Origin: Allacma fusca
Lineage: Eukaryota; Arthropoda; Collembola; Symphypleona; Sminthuridae
Direction of reading: 5' to 3'
Length of the DNA stretch: 64,000 nucleotides
NCBI GenBank assembly: GCA_947179485.1
Contig: OX359250.1
Span: 6,159,661 to 6,223,660 of the forward strand
A program made the translations under genes and the position numbers. Numbering within the stretch: position 1 is the stretch's first letter; the number at the start of each line of letters is the position of its first letter. The notes below the pieces were generated by a model. The model saw only the letters and a program-made list of their open reading frames with translations. It was not told the origin of the DNA and did not search any database. Below, in pieces: positions 1 to 12,290 of this stretch.

Positions 1-1056
1 CTATTTAAAGGGATTGCTGTGAAGATTACCGTGGACATTGAAGATAATATTGTTAGAGAGCAATTATTTACTATTTGTTACGAAGTTATTTTATTTATAC
101 ATATGTATTTCATTGTCCAATGAAACCATGAATGATTCTTTTTGCATGAATTGTTTCTGAGTTATAACCCAGAATATAGTAGTAGAAAATTAAAGACAGT
201 ATATTTAACTACCAAAAAAGAAAGCCGTGTTTCGGTTATTTCCCTACCAAATTTCTCTTTCAAGTAGGACGTTGTTTGATTTATGTTTGTTGAATTTAAA
301 ATACGAATTATGTACTCCTAAATGATTGGACAATAGTAAATGTAAGGACAAGGAAGAAATGGTAATTGGGATTATTCTCGGTCGAGAGACGGAGACAACC
401 ACAAGCTAAGGGCAAAGGCTCTACTTACATTTTAAGACACTTCAAATCAAATTGTTAAAATAAAATAATCAATTTTGTTGTTAAATTGATCTTTGCTACG
501 ATTTATTGCACGACAAGTGCTGGTCCTTCGAAATAGTTAAAGAAGAGTGGAATTCAAGAACAAAACAATGAGAATATAAAGGCGAAAAACTACCCCGACT
601 ACCAATTTAGAATGTGAATAATAAGAATTCTTATTACATCTTTACCACTCCGCGTAATGATGTGATCACGGCTGAGCTCTGTCACATAATTTGTTGCCAA
701 AACTAGTTATAAGCATTTGGAAACTGATGTCGAAACGTAGGTTGCATTAGTTTTAATTGTTATACCAGCTTTGTTACTGACAGTTTAGTGTTTGTGAACA
801 GTCACACCATGTTGGTAAATCAAAGTGATCAGCGAAAGATTGATTACCTAACGAGCTAAACCCATATATTTATTTTAAAGACTAAACTTACTTAGTGTTA
901 CTATAAGTCGTACGCCGTTAATTCTTGTTGGACCAAATGGGAATTTAACAATTAATGCTATTTTAGACAATTGCAGTCACACTACAGGACGCTGACGTGT
1001 GCACCAGCCTGGAATTGAAGGGAGAGAAGTATCTTTGAGTCTAAAATGTCTTGTTG
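1..1056. other. gene-free AT-rich stretch
   Basis: No open reading frame of useful length, no recognisable exon, RNA gene or repeat structure was seen here on either strand. It is ordinary AT-rich intergenic sequence. Confidence 0.6.
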
Positions 1057-1190
1057 GCAGAGATGTGCAGTACTTGAAATATTTAAGTACAAAATACTAT
1101 CTAAAATACAAAATACGTATCTCGTATCTCGTATTTTAAACCTACTGTGGTCCCGTCCCGCAAACCTTGGGACGTCCCATCCCGGATAAA
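1057..1190. repeat. fragment of the AAGTACTT/AAATAC dispersed repeat
   Basis: The stretch starts with CAGAGATGTG, a hAT-like terminal pattern, followed by clustered AGTACTT, AAGTAC and AAAATAC motifs. The same vocabulary recurs near 7320-7457 (ending in CACATCCCTG, the complementary form of the terminus), 27600-27700 and 36060-36180. Positions 1141-1190 then carry GTCCCGTCCCG and GGGACGTCCC motifs of another family. It is probably a truncated non-autonomous transposon end. No target-site duplication was found, so the limits are approximate. Confidence 0.35.
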
Positions 1191-2235
1191 AGCTCTAGAA
1201 AGATCCATCTACATAAAACAAGTCAAAAGGGAAAATTGAAGAACCCCTTGCATTCAACAGATTATCATCCCGAAACCAAAATGAAAAGAACAATATAAAA
1301 ACCACTCATCAAATGCAAATTTGAAAACTACGACGAAGCAAACAAAAGGGGTAGGTGGACTAACAGTCTGGATCAATGACGAACTCAGCCTTGACCAACT
1401 GAATGTGATCAAGATGCTACTAGAACGCATATAAAGAACATAATGTCAAATCAAAAAAATCATACATTTACGCAAGCCGATTTTTGATCACAAGAACGTT
1501 CAATCTGCGTCCCTTCTGAATCGTTAGGTCACTTTTCGGCAGTCCACCAATGAGCGCCGAGTAGACCGACACCAACGAAGTGTGGTCACAGGAGGAGTTG
1601 GAGCAAAATCTTGTTTATGTATAGGAGTGCGTGCAATCTAATATACTTCAACTCCTCAGTAAGCCGACAGAGCTTGACGAGGTAGGATCTGCAACACGGT
1701 GCACTCGGTCGTGTAGTATTTTGGAAATTCTCGGCTGTTGTTTCAGCTCTCTTTTTCCCAACCTCGTGGTACTCCTATGCTTAGGCACTGGGTTGTGGAA
1801 ACAAGTGCTGCAACAATAGACGAGAATTTCCAAAATATGTCAAAAATTTGAAAACACTCTTTGCTGTCCTTTCCTGAAATTTGTCAGTGGGTTTCTTTTG
1901 TTCCCACTGAAAGCCACCAGTCTAAGAGTAATTTCTGACATAATGTTAGTACTAACTATTTAAGTTACGCATGAATTATTTATCACTGCGTTATGTACGA
2001 TAGTGGGGGTTAGATGGCAGCGTTACGTATCCGTTACAGGGGTCAGAGGTGGTCAAAAATGTGGCAAATTAGCGTTGTATAATTTATTCATGCCGCCAAA
2101 GAGTTCAGAAGTTTGTTTTAATTATTATTGTTAATTTTTTCCAGGTATTGCTGCAGTCTGGTGTACTAAGTTTTTATTGTTTGTAAACATTTTAATAATA
2201 TTGCACTTTATTTGTTATTTATTTGTGTACATATT

Positions 2236-2406
2236 TGTAAATTATTGATGTAAATTATTGGTGTAAATTATTGGTGTAAACGTTACTTATAAAATATTGG
2301 TGTAAACATTACTTGTAAATTATTGGTGTAAATACATTTGTAATTTATTGATGTAAATATTATTTGTGAATTGTGGGTGTAAATATTGTTTGTAAATTAT
2401 TGGTTT
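2236..2406. repeat. degenerate minisatellite, TTATTGGTGTAAA unit
   Basis: About eight imperfect copies of a core like TTATTGGTGTAAA follow one another, first about 15 bp apart and then about 30-35 bp apart with a TTACTTGTAAA spacer. The last copies are more diverged. It is non-coding and AT-rich, and sits directly upstream of a tRNA-like SINE head. Confidence 0.7.
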
Positions 2407-2408
2407 AT

Positions 2409-2930
2409 GCCACGCAGTGGTAGCTGAGTGGTCAGAGCGTCCCGTTCGCTGCGGCTGGAGTCGATTTCGATTACATTCAACCTGATACTTTAGTAATTTC
2501 CACTGCTCTTTCTATCTTCTACCATAGCTTTGTGTGAGGTGAGGAGAAGGGCGTAAAAGGGGCTTGCACTCTGAAGACTGCAACCATGGCCTGGATTCAC
2601 AGGGGGACTATCAGTGGACATTCATTAGATAGAGGGAAACTAGGAGAAGCTGCCAATCTGCATGGTTCGCTAGACATTCCAGTCTAATGAGCGATCGATA
2701 AACCTCTTCCTAACACAAATCTCCTCTCCATCCCAGTTACCTCCTACTCTGCATTTCCTAGCTGGAGCAAAAACTTGTGATATACTCTGTGAGAGGAATG
2801 ACGGATGGGTATTTGTTCCACTCGTCTAGCCGGTATAAGATTCTCACTTGTAACTTCACAAGTTCTCAAAATTGTGTATGGCATGATGACTAATGGTTAA
2901 ATGCAAGAATAAAATGTGCCCCTGTTGGCG
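2409..2930 (+). repeat. tRNA-derived SINE-like element
   Basis: Positions 2409-2475 look like a decayed tRNA. There is a good RNA polymerase III A box (TAGCTGAGTGG, 2421-2431) in the context GCCACG..GTGGTAGCTGAGTGGTCAGAGCG, and a weak B-box-like GAGTCGATTTCGATTAC. The acceptor and T arms do not pair properly, so this is not a working tRNA gene. A tRNA-unrelated body follows. The 3' limit is a guess, because no poly(A) tail or target-site duplication was identified. Confidence 0.35.
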
Positions 2931-3271
2931 AATATATAATTATTTGTTTCTATTTGTAACATTTGTATTTATTAAGATTATATTTATTTGATTTTTGTTT
3001 TGAACTTCCCAGGTATGATATGTCTAATATTTTAATTCTTGTTTTCAGGTTCCAGTTCATGATTTGGTACTGCTGAGTTGCTGATGTTTGTTCAGTCATT
3101 GTTATTATTGCGACGGTGTTCATGTATTTGCTGTTATGATGTATGTATTTGTTGAGTATTTACTACCATAGTGGTTGTTCGTCCTGGCCAGCTTCCTTCC
3201 ATAGTGGTTGTTCATTCTTTCCTCCATGCAATCATTCCGCCCACGTGCACCCGGAGCCTACCTGCCCATGA

Positions 3272-4200
3272 GCAGGGTTGCAAAATTGAAAATGTCATGG
3301 CATTTTCGGCATTATGCCTGCCCAAAATGCCCTGACATTCTCATTTTATGTCATTTTTGACCCTTTTTGCATTTTTGGCCTATTCAGCCAAGGGCAGGCA
3401 TTTTGGGCATTTTCGCCTCGATTTGGGCTTTAAATATCTACTAATTTTACATATTAAATCACAAAACAGTATGTTTAAATAGATCATTTAATGAAAAACA
3501 AATTATTATCTTTCATTTTATATTATTGTAAAATCTCATTCGCATGCTTGATGACGTATACTTATAAAGCTTCGCGAGCAAACATTATTGTAACTGAGTA
3601 AAACTGACAATAATCTCATAGTTTAAACACTGGTATCAGCAAAAACAATTTTTTGAAATTGCAAAATTTTGAGCTCCTAGAATTAGTGTTTTACTTGGGG
3701 AAACAAAAATTGACTATACAAGCTCCAACTGTTGAAGTATTTTATAACCTCAAGTTATGTAATATAGTTGTAAAACTTAAAAAATCATTACTAGTGAAAT
3801 TTATTTTTTATAGAAAATCTTGTGCTGTATTTGTTACAATTATTCCAATTTGAAACATTCACAGGCACTGGTCAAATGTTTCTTTTAAAACCCCGTAAAG
3901 ACTTCTATAATGGAGTTGAGTAAGAAGTTAAAAGTAAGTGAATATTTCAAAAAATGTAAAGATTTTTGAACTCGTTTCCCAATGGATTTTTTAAATCGCG
4001 GATCATAAAGAATGAATTAGGATATTTGGATTTTGTTTTAGAAAATCAACCTTAAAACTTTCTTCAGACTGGATGGGGTCATAGAAAATTGAATATTTCC
4101 GCTAGAGGATCAAGAATGGTCACAATGTTTATGTTTTTGCCAAAATGCCCAGAATGCCGGGCATTTCAAAGTAAGGCAATGAAAGATTGACAATGTTGGT
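3272..4200. mobile_element. non-autonomous element, GGCATTTT motif family, copy 1
   Basis: The left end starts CAGGGTTGC, a hAT-like terminus, and passes into a run of interspersed GGCATTTT, GGCATTATGCC and CCCAAAATGCCC motifs in both orientations (3295-3420). Inverted versions (CCAAAATGCCC, GAATGCCGGGCATTTC) close the other side at 4138-4170. The interior is AT-rich and has no transposase. The arrangement, short motif arrays at both ends, matches the subterminal repeats of hAT elements, but a target-site duplication could not be found. The right limit is uncertain. Confidence 0.45.
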
Positions 4201-4344
4201 GCCGGACCATTTGAATTTAGTGTACACTGCCAGTTGTATTACCGAAGTGGTTCACTTCATGATCAAGACAGTCCCAGTTACGCACAACTATATGTATTCG
4301 ATAGTGCGCACGCTACCGATATAAGAATGCAAAACCCCGCCAAC

Positions 4345-6430
4345 GAGCAATGTAACACTTGTGTTAAAGTTTTTGCATGATTCTATGGTAAACAATAACC
4401 AAATAGTGCAAAGCTACAGAATGTTGACAGAGGTAGAAGATGAAATAATCGAAAAAGGCATAGATACAAAAACTTTGATGATGAAGATTTCTATTAACAG
4501 TAATTTTCATCCCAGGCGATATAATATAGCCAAAACAAATTGAATTGCTATGGTATTTACTGAGGACGATGGATGTGCTCAACATGATTGTGATATTCGC
4601 GTTTATTTAAGGTACGAAAGGAAAATAAAATATAAGCATATTATCTCCACATTCCCTGATGTATTCTTTTTTCTTTCCAAAAGGTGATAGTTGATGGCAT
4701 AAGGATTTAAAAAGATCGGATTGAAAACGAATTACCGAACTGGATTATTTTAGTTACCACCTTCAAGTTCGAAAGAATAAAAGTAATTTCCTTCTTAAAT
4801 GGCAGAAGTTGACACATCAGATAATGGTAGTTTGGTATACAATAATGGAAGATAATAGGCTATATTTTATACGCATAATTCAAAAAAGCGTGCTACTGGG
4901 TCCATGAGGGCCAGCCTGCAAAGAAAATGCAAATTTCAAAAAGCAATTCCCATAGGATTTCCAAGGACTGACAGATACAGCTGTTGATGGATTTCCTTTA
5001 TACCAACGTCTCAATGATGGATTAAAAATTAAAAAAGGGATAATGATTTTACAATTCAGAATGTGGTGCCACATAATCCGTTTCTGTTACTAAAATATAA
5101 CTGTCATATAAACGTTGAGGTTACTCATCTGTTCAAGCGGTAAAATACACATATAAATATATATAACGGGCATGACTGTGCCGAAATTGTTGTTAATGAA
5201 GGACCATTTGAAGTTAATGAAATCGATCAGCATATTAATGCGAGATACGTCAGTGCCCCTGAGGCTATGTGGCGTATTTATGGATTTTGGATGGTTAAGA
5301 AGTCTCACAAATTCGTACACTTAAATGTATATGAGCTCAATCAACAGGTTTTAACGTATCAGACAGATGATGAAGAGCAAGCATTGGAAATAAGATGGTT
5401 GGAGATCATGGATGTGATTAAAATCTTTTAGCGTATTTTAAAATAAATTTAGATATAACGGACGACTTAGCTCGAACTTTATGTTATTCTAAATTCCCTA
5501 ACTACTATACGTGGTAACATTATCGCTGGAAACGCCGCGTCAATGCGATTGACAAAAGGTCATCGGTAGAATGTACAATATGTCACCTTCAAGCCTAAAG
5601 CAATATGCTCTTAAATCAATACTTTTAAATCAAAAGGGGGCTGTTTCCTTTAAACATTTGAGAACAGCCGGCGGAGTTACATACAAGTTTTAAAGAGGCC
5701 TGTGTAAAGCTTAATATGTTGGAAAGCGATGAACAATGGTATCATTGCATGAATGGGGCTCTGTCATTTCAAATGCCTAGACAGTTGAAACGACTCCTTG
5801 CGATTGTTTGTATCTTTGGATCACCAGCAAATACATTATGAATGTATAATCACTTTAAAGAACACCTCGTTGAAGATTTTAAACGAAATAACACTGAGTG
5901 ACTAAGCAGTTGGAATTGCAAGATATAGAAATTGTATTAAGATGCACGGAAAATCAGGAAAGGATTTTAATCTTCCTGAAATTCAAACCTACGTGACGTC
6001 TTCTATGTATGAAGTTTTTAACATCGAGGGAACGAACTTCATAAACTTCGAAACATAAAAGTAACTACAACAAACTAAATGTAGATCAAAAGTTAGTCGT
6101 AGATAAATTTCTTGAAAAAATTGGACCCTGTGGTAGTGGAAAAACGGTTTTTTATTAAACGATAATGAATTACGTCCGAGGTAATTTATTCAATGGCCAT
6201 CAAGGTATAGCCATAGCTTTTGCATCAACAGGTATTGCTGAAACTCTTTTGAACGGTTGAAGAACATCACATTCTCCACGTTTGGTATTCCACTAAATGC
6301 TAATTGCGAAAGTCCGTCAAATTTGCGAACACATTTGTCAGAGGCCGACCGATTTCGGAAATTCCAAGTCAATATTTGGGATGAGTGTACGATGGTCAGT
6401 AGGTCTAGCCTAAATAATTTCAGTCCTCGC
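4345..6430 (+). pseudogene. decayed Helitron Rep-helicase (RepHel) relic
   Basis: Successive + strand frames give blocks typical of the Helitron RepHel protein, in the correct order. First comes the region around HPRRYN (4510-4530). Then come a LLLKYNCHINVEV block (about 5085-5130), INARYVSAPEAMWRI (5234-5280) and KGAVSFKHLRTAGGVTYK (5633-5687). The Pif1-type helicase follows: Walker A GPCGSGKT (6123-6146), then GIAIAFASTGIAETLL (6205-6252), and Walker B IWDECTM (6374-6394). Many frameshifts and stop codons separate the blocks, so it is dead. The HUH nuclease part and the helicase C-terminus are not visible, and no Helitron 3' hairpin was identified. The domain order is read from the sequence. 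Family assignment rests on known Helitron helicase motifs. Confidence 0.85.
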
Positions 6431-6904
6431 AGTTTCCTTGAATTCAAAGAATTTCAAGGTTATAAACATAAGGTTATAAACACAAGGTTTAGCAACTACA
6501 TTGTTTGCACTCAAAACAAACTTATTCTAATCTTTTTAAAGCGATCTTGGAAGTATTTGTATACCGGAAAGTACGCATCCATGTATTCTGGAGAACCATT
6601 ACATATTCGTACTTCGGTTTTTGCTGGTAAAGTCTCCTTATCCAGGATAGAAATTTCCCATTAATTCCGGCATTTCTTAATCTTATCTACAGCTTATTAT
6701 TTTATTCAATTGCCCCCTTTGCCCCCCCCCCATTTGAAATAAAATACTCGCAAATCACTCAAAAAGTTAAAAATAAATCAGTCCATACCGAGACATGCAA
6801 ACCTTTTCAGTGATTTGACAGTACTATTTTTGTTATTTGAAAAAAAAATCACTGCAAAACTCAACATATGCAGTAATCCATGTAAATATCTGTGTATAAA
6901 CATA

Positions 6905-8095
6905 ACTCTAGAATCACCCATGAAGTTTGAATGTTTCGTGTGAATGATATGAATGATTTATTACCCACGGCCCACGGCTCCTCCCGTCATTAATTGACCC
7001 ATCCATACGCGCGAAAATCGTATCGCAATGTTTGTCCATTGCGAGAGCAAAGGATTTCTAGATCAATAAATTTCTATCGAAATGGAAAAGCATTTCGATC
7101 ATACCTGGGCGCACTCGCACTCATTGAGTGCATGCCTCGCACTCAGCCTTGCACTCAACGCACTCAAATTGAGTGCGAGTGCGAGTTCCGATTTGAAATT
7201 TCTGCGCTAACAGTAATGAGGTAGAGTGATCATTCAAATTATGTGCACTCAAGAGGCAGAGGCTGAGTGCAGTGTTTTGCACTCACAACTAGGGTATACG
7301 AAATAGAAAATACACAAGAAAGTATAGTACTTACAAAATGTCAAATGCAAAATACCTTAAAAAAATTTACGACTTGAAAAATACTAAACACAAAATACGG
7401 AATGCATTTCAAGTACTATTTCAAATACAACATCTCAAAATATTCCACATCCCTGGACTTTAGTTAATTTTTTCAGAGGTATCAGCGTCCCGACTTCTAA
7501 ATTGTAATTTGAGGAAAAAATTGAGCCCCATCAAATACAGCTGCTTTGACTAATTTGTCAAGGAATCATTTGAGAAATATTAAAAAATTTCCACAAAATG
7601 AAGTATAAATACATATTTAGTATTATCTTGTATTAGCTAAAACGGGGGAACATGATGAAACACCAAGTTCATTGAGAGGGGTGAGATCTATCACAAGTAA
7701 CCACAAAACTAATTGTGAGACGTTGTTTTCGAAAAAAACGTTGTTGGTAAAGGAGATCCGGGTATTCAATCCAGCCATTAATAACACCCACTCGATGGTG
7801 CGAGAGGGCTATGAGGGCACTCAAGCTATGAGTGCGAGTGCAAAAATTTTGGGAGAGTACTTTGAGGCAGGAGTTTGAGTGCAGCGGGGCACAACTCATG
7901 AGTGCGAGCGCGAGGGGAGTTTAAAGATCCACCATTGTAATTGAGTGCGAGGTGAGTGCGAGTGCAAACGAAACGCCCAGGTATGATTTCGATACGATTT
8001 TCGTACGTATGGATATGGATGGGTCAACTTTTGACGGGAAGAAGCTGTGGGTAATAAACCATTCACTAAAGAGACGTTTTGGGTGATTCTAGAGT
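6905..8095. mobile_element. palindromic MITE-like element split by a hAT insertion
   Basis: The left arm (6905 to about 7030) and right arm (about 7986-8095) are inverted copies. ACTCTAGAATCACCCA at 6905 pairs with its complement ending at 8095. Further in, TTATTACCCAC, CCCGTCA, TTGACCCATCCATAC and CGAAAATCGTATCG have inverted partners in the same order. Between the arms sits the complete 886-bp hAT element 7100-7985. Removing it and one copy of its target duplication leaves a foldback element of roughly 300 bp. No ORF belongs to it. A target-site duplication for the outer element was not resolved. Confidence 0.75.
7100..7985. mobile_element. non-autonomous hAT-type transposon with GAGTGCGAGTGC subterminal repeats
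   Basis: The terminal inverted repeat CATACCTGGGCG begins at 7100 and its perfect complement ends at 7985. Both ends are flanked by the same 8-bp direct repeat ATTTCGAT (7092-7099 and 7986-7993), the size of target-site duplication made by hAT transposases. Inside each end are many copies of GCACTCGCACTC or its complement, which look like subterminal transposase-binding repeats. There is no transposase ORF. The middle (about 7300-7460) resembles the AAGTACTT repeat family and may be a further insertion. Confidence 0.85.
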
Positions 8096-8584
8096 ATATT
8101 TTTATTGTGTCCATCCTTGCTTAGCGGTTGATTTGAATGCATTGCGAAATCCCGATTTCACTTTGCCCTTTGCCTCGTCGATTCGACTTCAATCTTCAAC
8201 GGCAACAAAAGTATCGTAACAGCGGCTTTAAATATTTTCATATTAAAAGCTTTTAGATTCTGTAACTTACACGCATCGCTTCGAGGAAATTTTTAAGCTG
8301 GATATTAAATTAGATATCCGCAGTTTCTTTTCGAAGCAAAGACGTGTGTCACAGGAACAGTAGGTTAAGCACGAGCTGAAACGATAGAAGCGAACCCAGG
8401 TCTCGAAATTCTCCGAAATCGGATCAAGCCCAATTGAAAATCTGGTCCAAAATCTTTCAAATTTGATGGAATCGTAAAACGTGAAGAATAAAAAAATCTT
8501 ATATTCAGTTTGCAAAATTTGATGCGTTTTACATTCGTGAATTGGATTTCCCATAGAATGTGTCATTTTATGTACGTTCTAATT

Positions 8585-8727
8585 AATGTTGCCCCCCCTT
8601 AGCCAATTCCTGGCTACGCGCCTGGTTACCGTTACGTTATTACCTGCTACAAATATAGACCGTTATGTTAAAAAACGGCGTTATTGCGTTATTGTTGGGT
8701 TAAAGTAACGTAACGGGCGCATCACTG
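8585..8727. mobile_element. truncated hAT-type end, GTAACG family
   Basis: Positions 8624-8727 align closely with the right end of the complete element at 12291-13199: both have TTACGTTATTACCTGCT, then AAAAACGGCGTTATT, then TTATTGTTGGGT and finish GGGCGCATCAYTG. No matching left end exists upstream. Directly before it, 8590-8620 has a C-run followed by AGCCAATTCCTGGCTACGCGC, which looks like the terminus of a different transposon. This is therefore a truncated or composite remnant. Confidence 0.65.
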
Positions 8728-8735
8728 CTCATAAT

Positions 8736-11700
8736 ATTAAATTTACTGTGTATTAAAATGTGCTCTCGACAGCAATGTTAAACACATTATCTGCCACCTT
8801 AGACTAGGGTTGTGGTGCAGAAAAGCGTTTTTGTTGCCTTGTAAAATTCAGGTCACAGTATGGCTTCTCATGTGGAGGAGCTATGAAGTTGTGGAATACG
8901 AGGGACCAACGTAAGTAAATGCATGATAGGCATAGAAAATTTTGTCATACCTACTTTCTTCCTGAAAAGAGAGAATTCAGGCAGGAAAAATAACTGCCTG
9001 ACTCCATACCCCTGCCTTCCACAGATAGGCTAAACAAATATCATCCCTTCTTATGTACATACAGCTATGTATGGAAAAATTGCTTGTATTAAGTCAAACT
9101 TATTTTCAACTGAAAGATGGTTTAAGTTCAATGGTTTTATTCATGAATGATTAGTTTGTTACAAACTGTACGGAATTCCATTTGTATCGTTTGTTAATTT
9201 ACCCTTTGGGATCGCTTATAGTGAGAGCTTTGTCGTACCGGACATATTTTTCATCTATAATTTTCTAGTAATATATTTTTGACAGAGAATCGGTCGAAAG
9301 AAAACATGAGGATGACAAAACTTGTGCAATCACGTAGTACAAGGAAATATATGATATATAACGGAAGTAGAGATCCTTAAAGACTAAGATATTTGGTATT
9401 TTGAGGGAGCAGTATTGACGGGATTAAAACTACTATTCCTGGAAGGAAAGCAAAGCGCCGGACAGGATTGAGGGGAATATGGTGGTGATAAGGATTAGCA
9501 GGGCCCGCATATAGAGCTCCATCTCCGTCCAGAGCGGGGTCCCACTTGAGAATGAGAGTGGAGTCTGTGAAGGATTACAGCTCTTCTCCGCATCGTATCC
9601 AGCAAATTAAGTCGGCTCCAATTACGACGGAGTCTGCCAACGCCAGCCGTAACAACTGCCAGGAATCGCAATAAAATCAAGGAATCAACACACACACATT
9701 CCCCAAGACCACAGCAGCTGGGTTCCGGCCTTTGTCGCCCGAACATTACACAGCCTGTCACCACTCTAAAATAACTGGTTTACATTCCACACCAAAACCC
9801 ATACTTGGCCTTATCAAAGCAAGATGACATCCCGAAGGAGACATGTTCCCCAGTAAGTAAATCTGTGTGCTCTCACATAGCTTCCTATCTGCATCCCATA
9901 TGTGTATGGATTTTAGTAGTCCAAAACTTTCCGTCATTCCTACGAGGTAATCAGCCACTCTCTATCTGCTGTCCTGCCACCACCAAAAGTATCAGGGCTC
10001 ACATCAATCCAATGACTCAGGAACTCGTTAAGCTCAACCCAACAAGTCTTGTCAGTAGCGCTATGTCAGTACGTTTACTGCAGTGCTGGAGCATCTCAAA
10101 GGCATCTGGATAATCGTCCGTGATGAGCCAATGCCTTCCCAAATGCCGCGTAAATATATCGCTTCGTCCTGGAATTCAACCAGATAAACCGGGCGGGACA
10201 AACCGAGTTTCCCAACTAATTGAGAAACCCTTCAGAAAATGGGTTAACACTTAAGCAGAATATCGCCTCTAAGATTTCCTGATTTTTATCAAATATTTTT
10301 TTTAATTCGTAATTGATATTGTTTTTCTGGAAAAATGTTTCAACCATAAAAATCACCAGCAAAATCTACACAAAATTTTCTCTTAATTATCCATTTCAGA
10401 AATATTTGTTTAGTTTACAGAGTCAGTATAGTTACAACCTCGTTATAAGACACATTCGATATAGATAGCCATGTTTTTGATTAAGTCCCAGTCTAATGTA
10501 ATCATGTCTGAATAATCATGAATTTTTATCATCAATCCTTTCGTAAGTCCCTTGTGATGTGGCTAAATCGAGTGTGGACTGGAAATGCCCCTTTTCACAG
10601 GTTTTTATCGGCAGCCCGCACAGGAAAACATCTAGGAATTATTCTTTTTTTAAAAAAATGCTGTGGTATTTCCTATATGGGATACGCATGCTCCCATTCC
10701 ATCTCCTAAAATAAATAAATGCAGGCATTCAAGCGATGATTGCTGTAATAATTGCAAGTCACAAAGTATACATACAGATAATTAAATACATGAGACATGA
10801 GAGTGAAAAGCGCCCGTACTCAACTTTTCCCAATCTCAAGCTAACCAAGGCAGCAGCACATTAAATAAACCAGCATCGTTGACAACAAGCATAAACATTA
10901 CATTCCATTGTAACCTCTTGCTTTCATAAAAATTTAACTATTTTCACAAACAACATTCCTAAATGCTGATATTGACCGTTTCATTAATGATAATCTAGAC
11001 GCCGCTCCAACATTGTCAATACATTACAAAGAAATACATAAAACATTTCAATCGTTGTATTCAAGGTGTAGCACTCGGAATTAAAAATGTCATCAAAATT
11101 GGTTTGCTCGCATCCTCAGTAGTGCCTTGTCTTCTAATACAAGGCCAGAATGTCGTCAAATCTAGACCACTGTTTTTTGTAACTTGGTAAAAATACGTAA
11201 GTTACGAAGTTGTCCTCTCATAACCAAACAAACTCCCCAACTCTGCGGCATAAAGTTCCTTGTTCCTCACATCTGTAACTCAAAACTGTTCCCCTATTCT
11301 TAACCCTTATCTCCCATTGAGTCGGGAAAAATGATGTGACGGACCAAAAATGATACCCCGCAACAGGTAAATCCCGCCAGAGATATTCCCGATAAACCAA
11401 CCGGTAATCCCGCCGGAAAGTAAACATTTTAATATGACATACGGAAGTAATTGTTAACATGACAACCATCGCAACACACTTTATTTAATGTCAAACTTGT
11501 AGCAGTCGGTATAGTGTGGAATATGATGAGTGACGATATGATCGACCAACTTGTTTGTTGTACCATAGGAATAATGACAGACAAAATAATCTGCTATTAT
11601 ACCTCATAGCTCTTTTGACTAACAAGGGAGCTATTTGACATGTCCACCCTGAATTTAAACGAAATATTTCATTGCGTTTATCACATTCATCACATTCTAC

Positions 11701-12282
11701 CTCTCACTATGAATGACTCTCTGGTAATGTTTGAAGTACGTGAGTACAAATGAGTAAAACAATTGAAAGGGGGAACCGTGGGATGATGGTAATTTAATTA
11801 ATGTAAAAAAATGATTGCGATTTCATCTATCCCCAATCGCGAGCAAACGCACAATCGCAGTCACTGTTTTTGAATTAAAGTAATTATTTAAACGCAAAGG
11901 GGCAATTCACACGTTTACGTCCTTTCCTACGTGTGAGTCCTGTGTTTATCACATTCTCTCTATTATATCATATGGCATCTCTCAGATGTAAAATTCAAAG
12001 CACAAAAAAATTACTGTATAAAGTTAACACCATTTAATTTACAGCCAAATCAATTTATCGGTGTTCGAGCTTCTGTTCTGGCTTGCTCGCGCACGTTAAT
12101 ATGAATGGATTTTTTTCGACAGTGCAGTGATACTGTAAATATAATTCCCCTTTACGATTTGCACAGTAAGAGTGGCGAACAACCGGGCATAAAAGAATTT
12201 CACTGTGTTGTTCTACTGAACCTTTCCCCATCAAGTACGATCCCCTTGTTTGGCTTTTTATTTTTCACAGCATTTATATATA
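8736..12282. other. long stretch without recognisable genes
   Basis: No exon or protein family was recognised on either strand. Short ORFs near 9495-10113 have no family features. Clusters of CCCGCC, GGGACA and CCCGATAAACC words near 10180-10240 and 11320-11420 look like remnants of the GGGACA repeat family seen further right. The remainder is unremarkable AT-rich sequence. Confidence 0.5.
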
Positions 12283-12290
12283 GGATGGAG

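Noticed and set aside
2409-2480. A functional tRNA gene
   Set aside because: Only the A box is good. The B box is degenerate, and the acceptor and T stems do not pair.
9495-10113. Minus- and plus-strand ORFs of 89 and 102 codons
   Set aside because: They overlap or abut on opposite strands, show no motif, and lie in the transposon-rich part.
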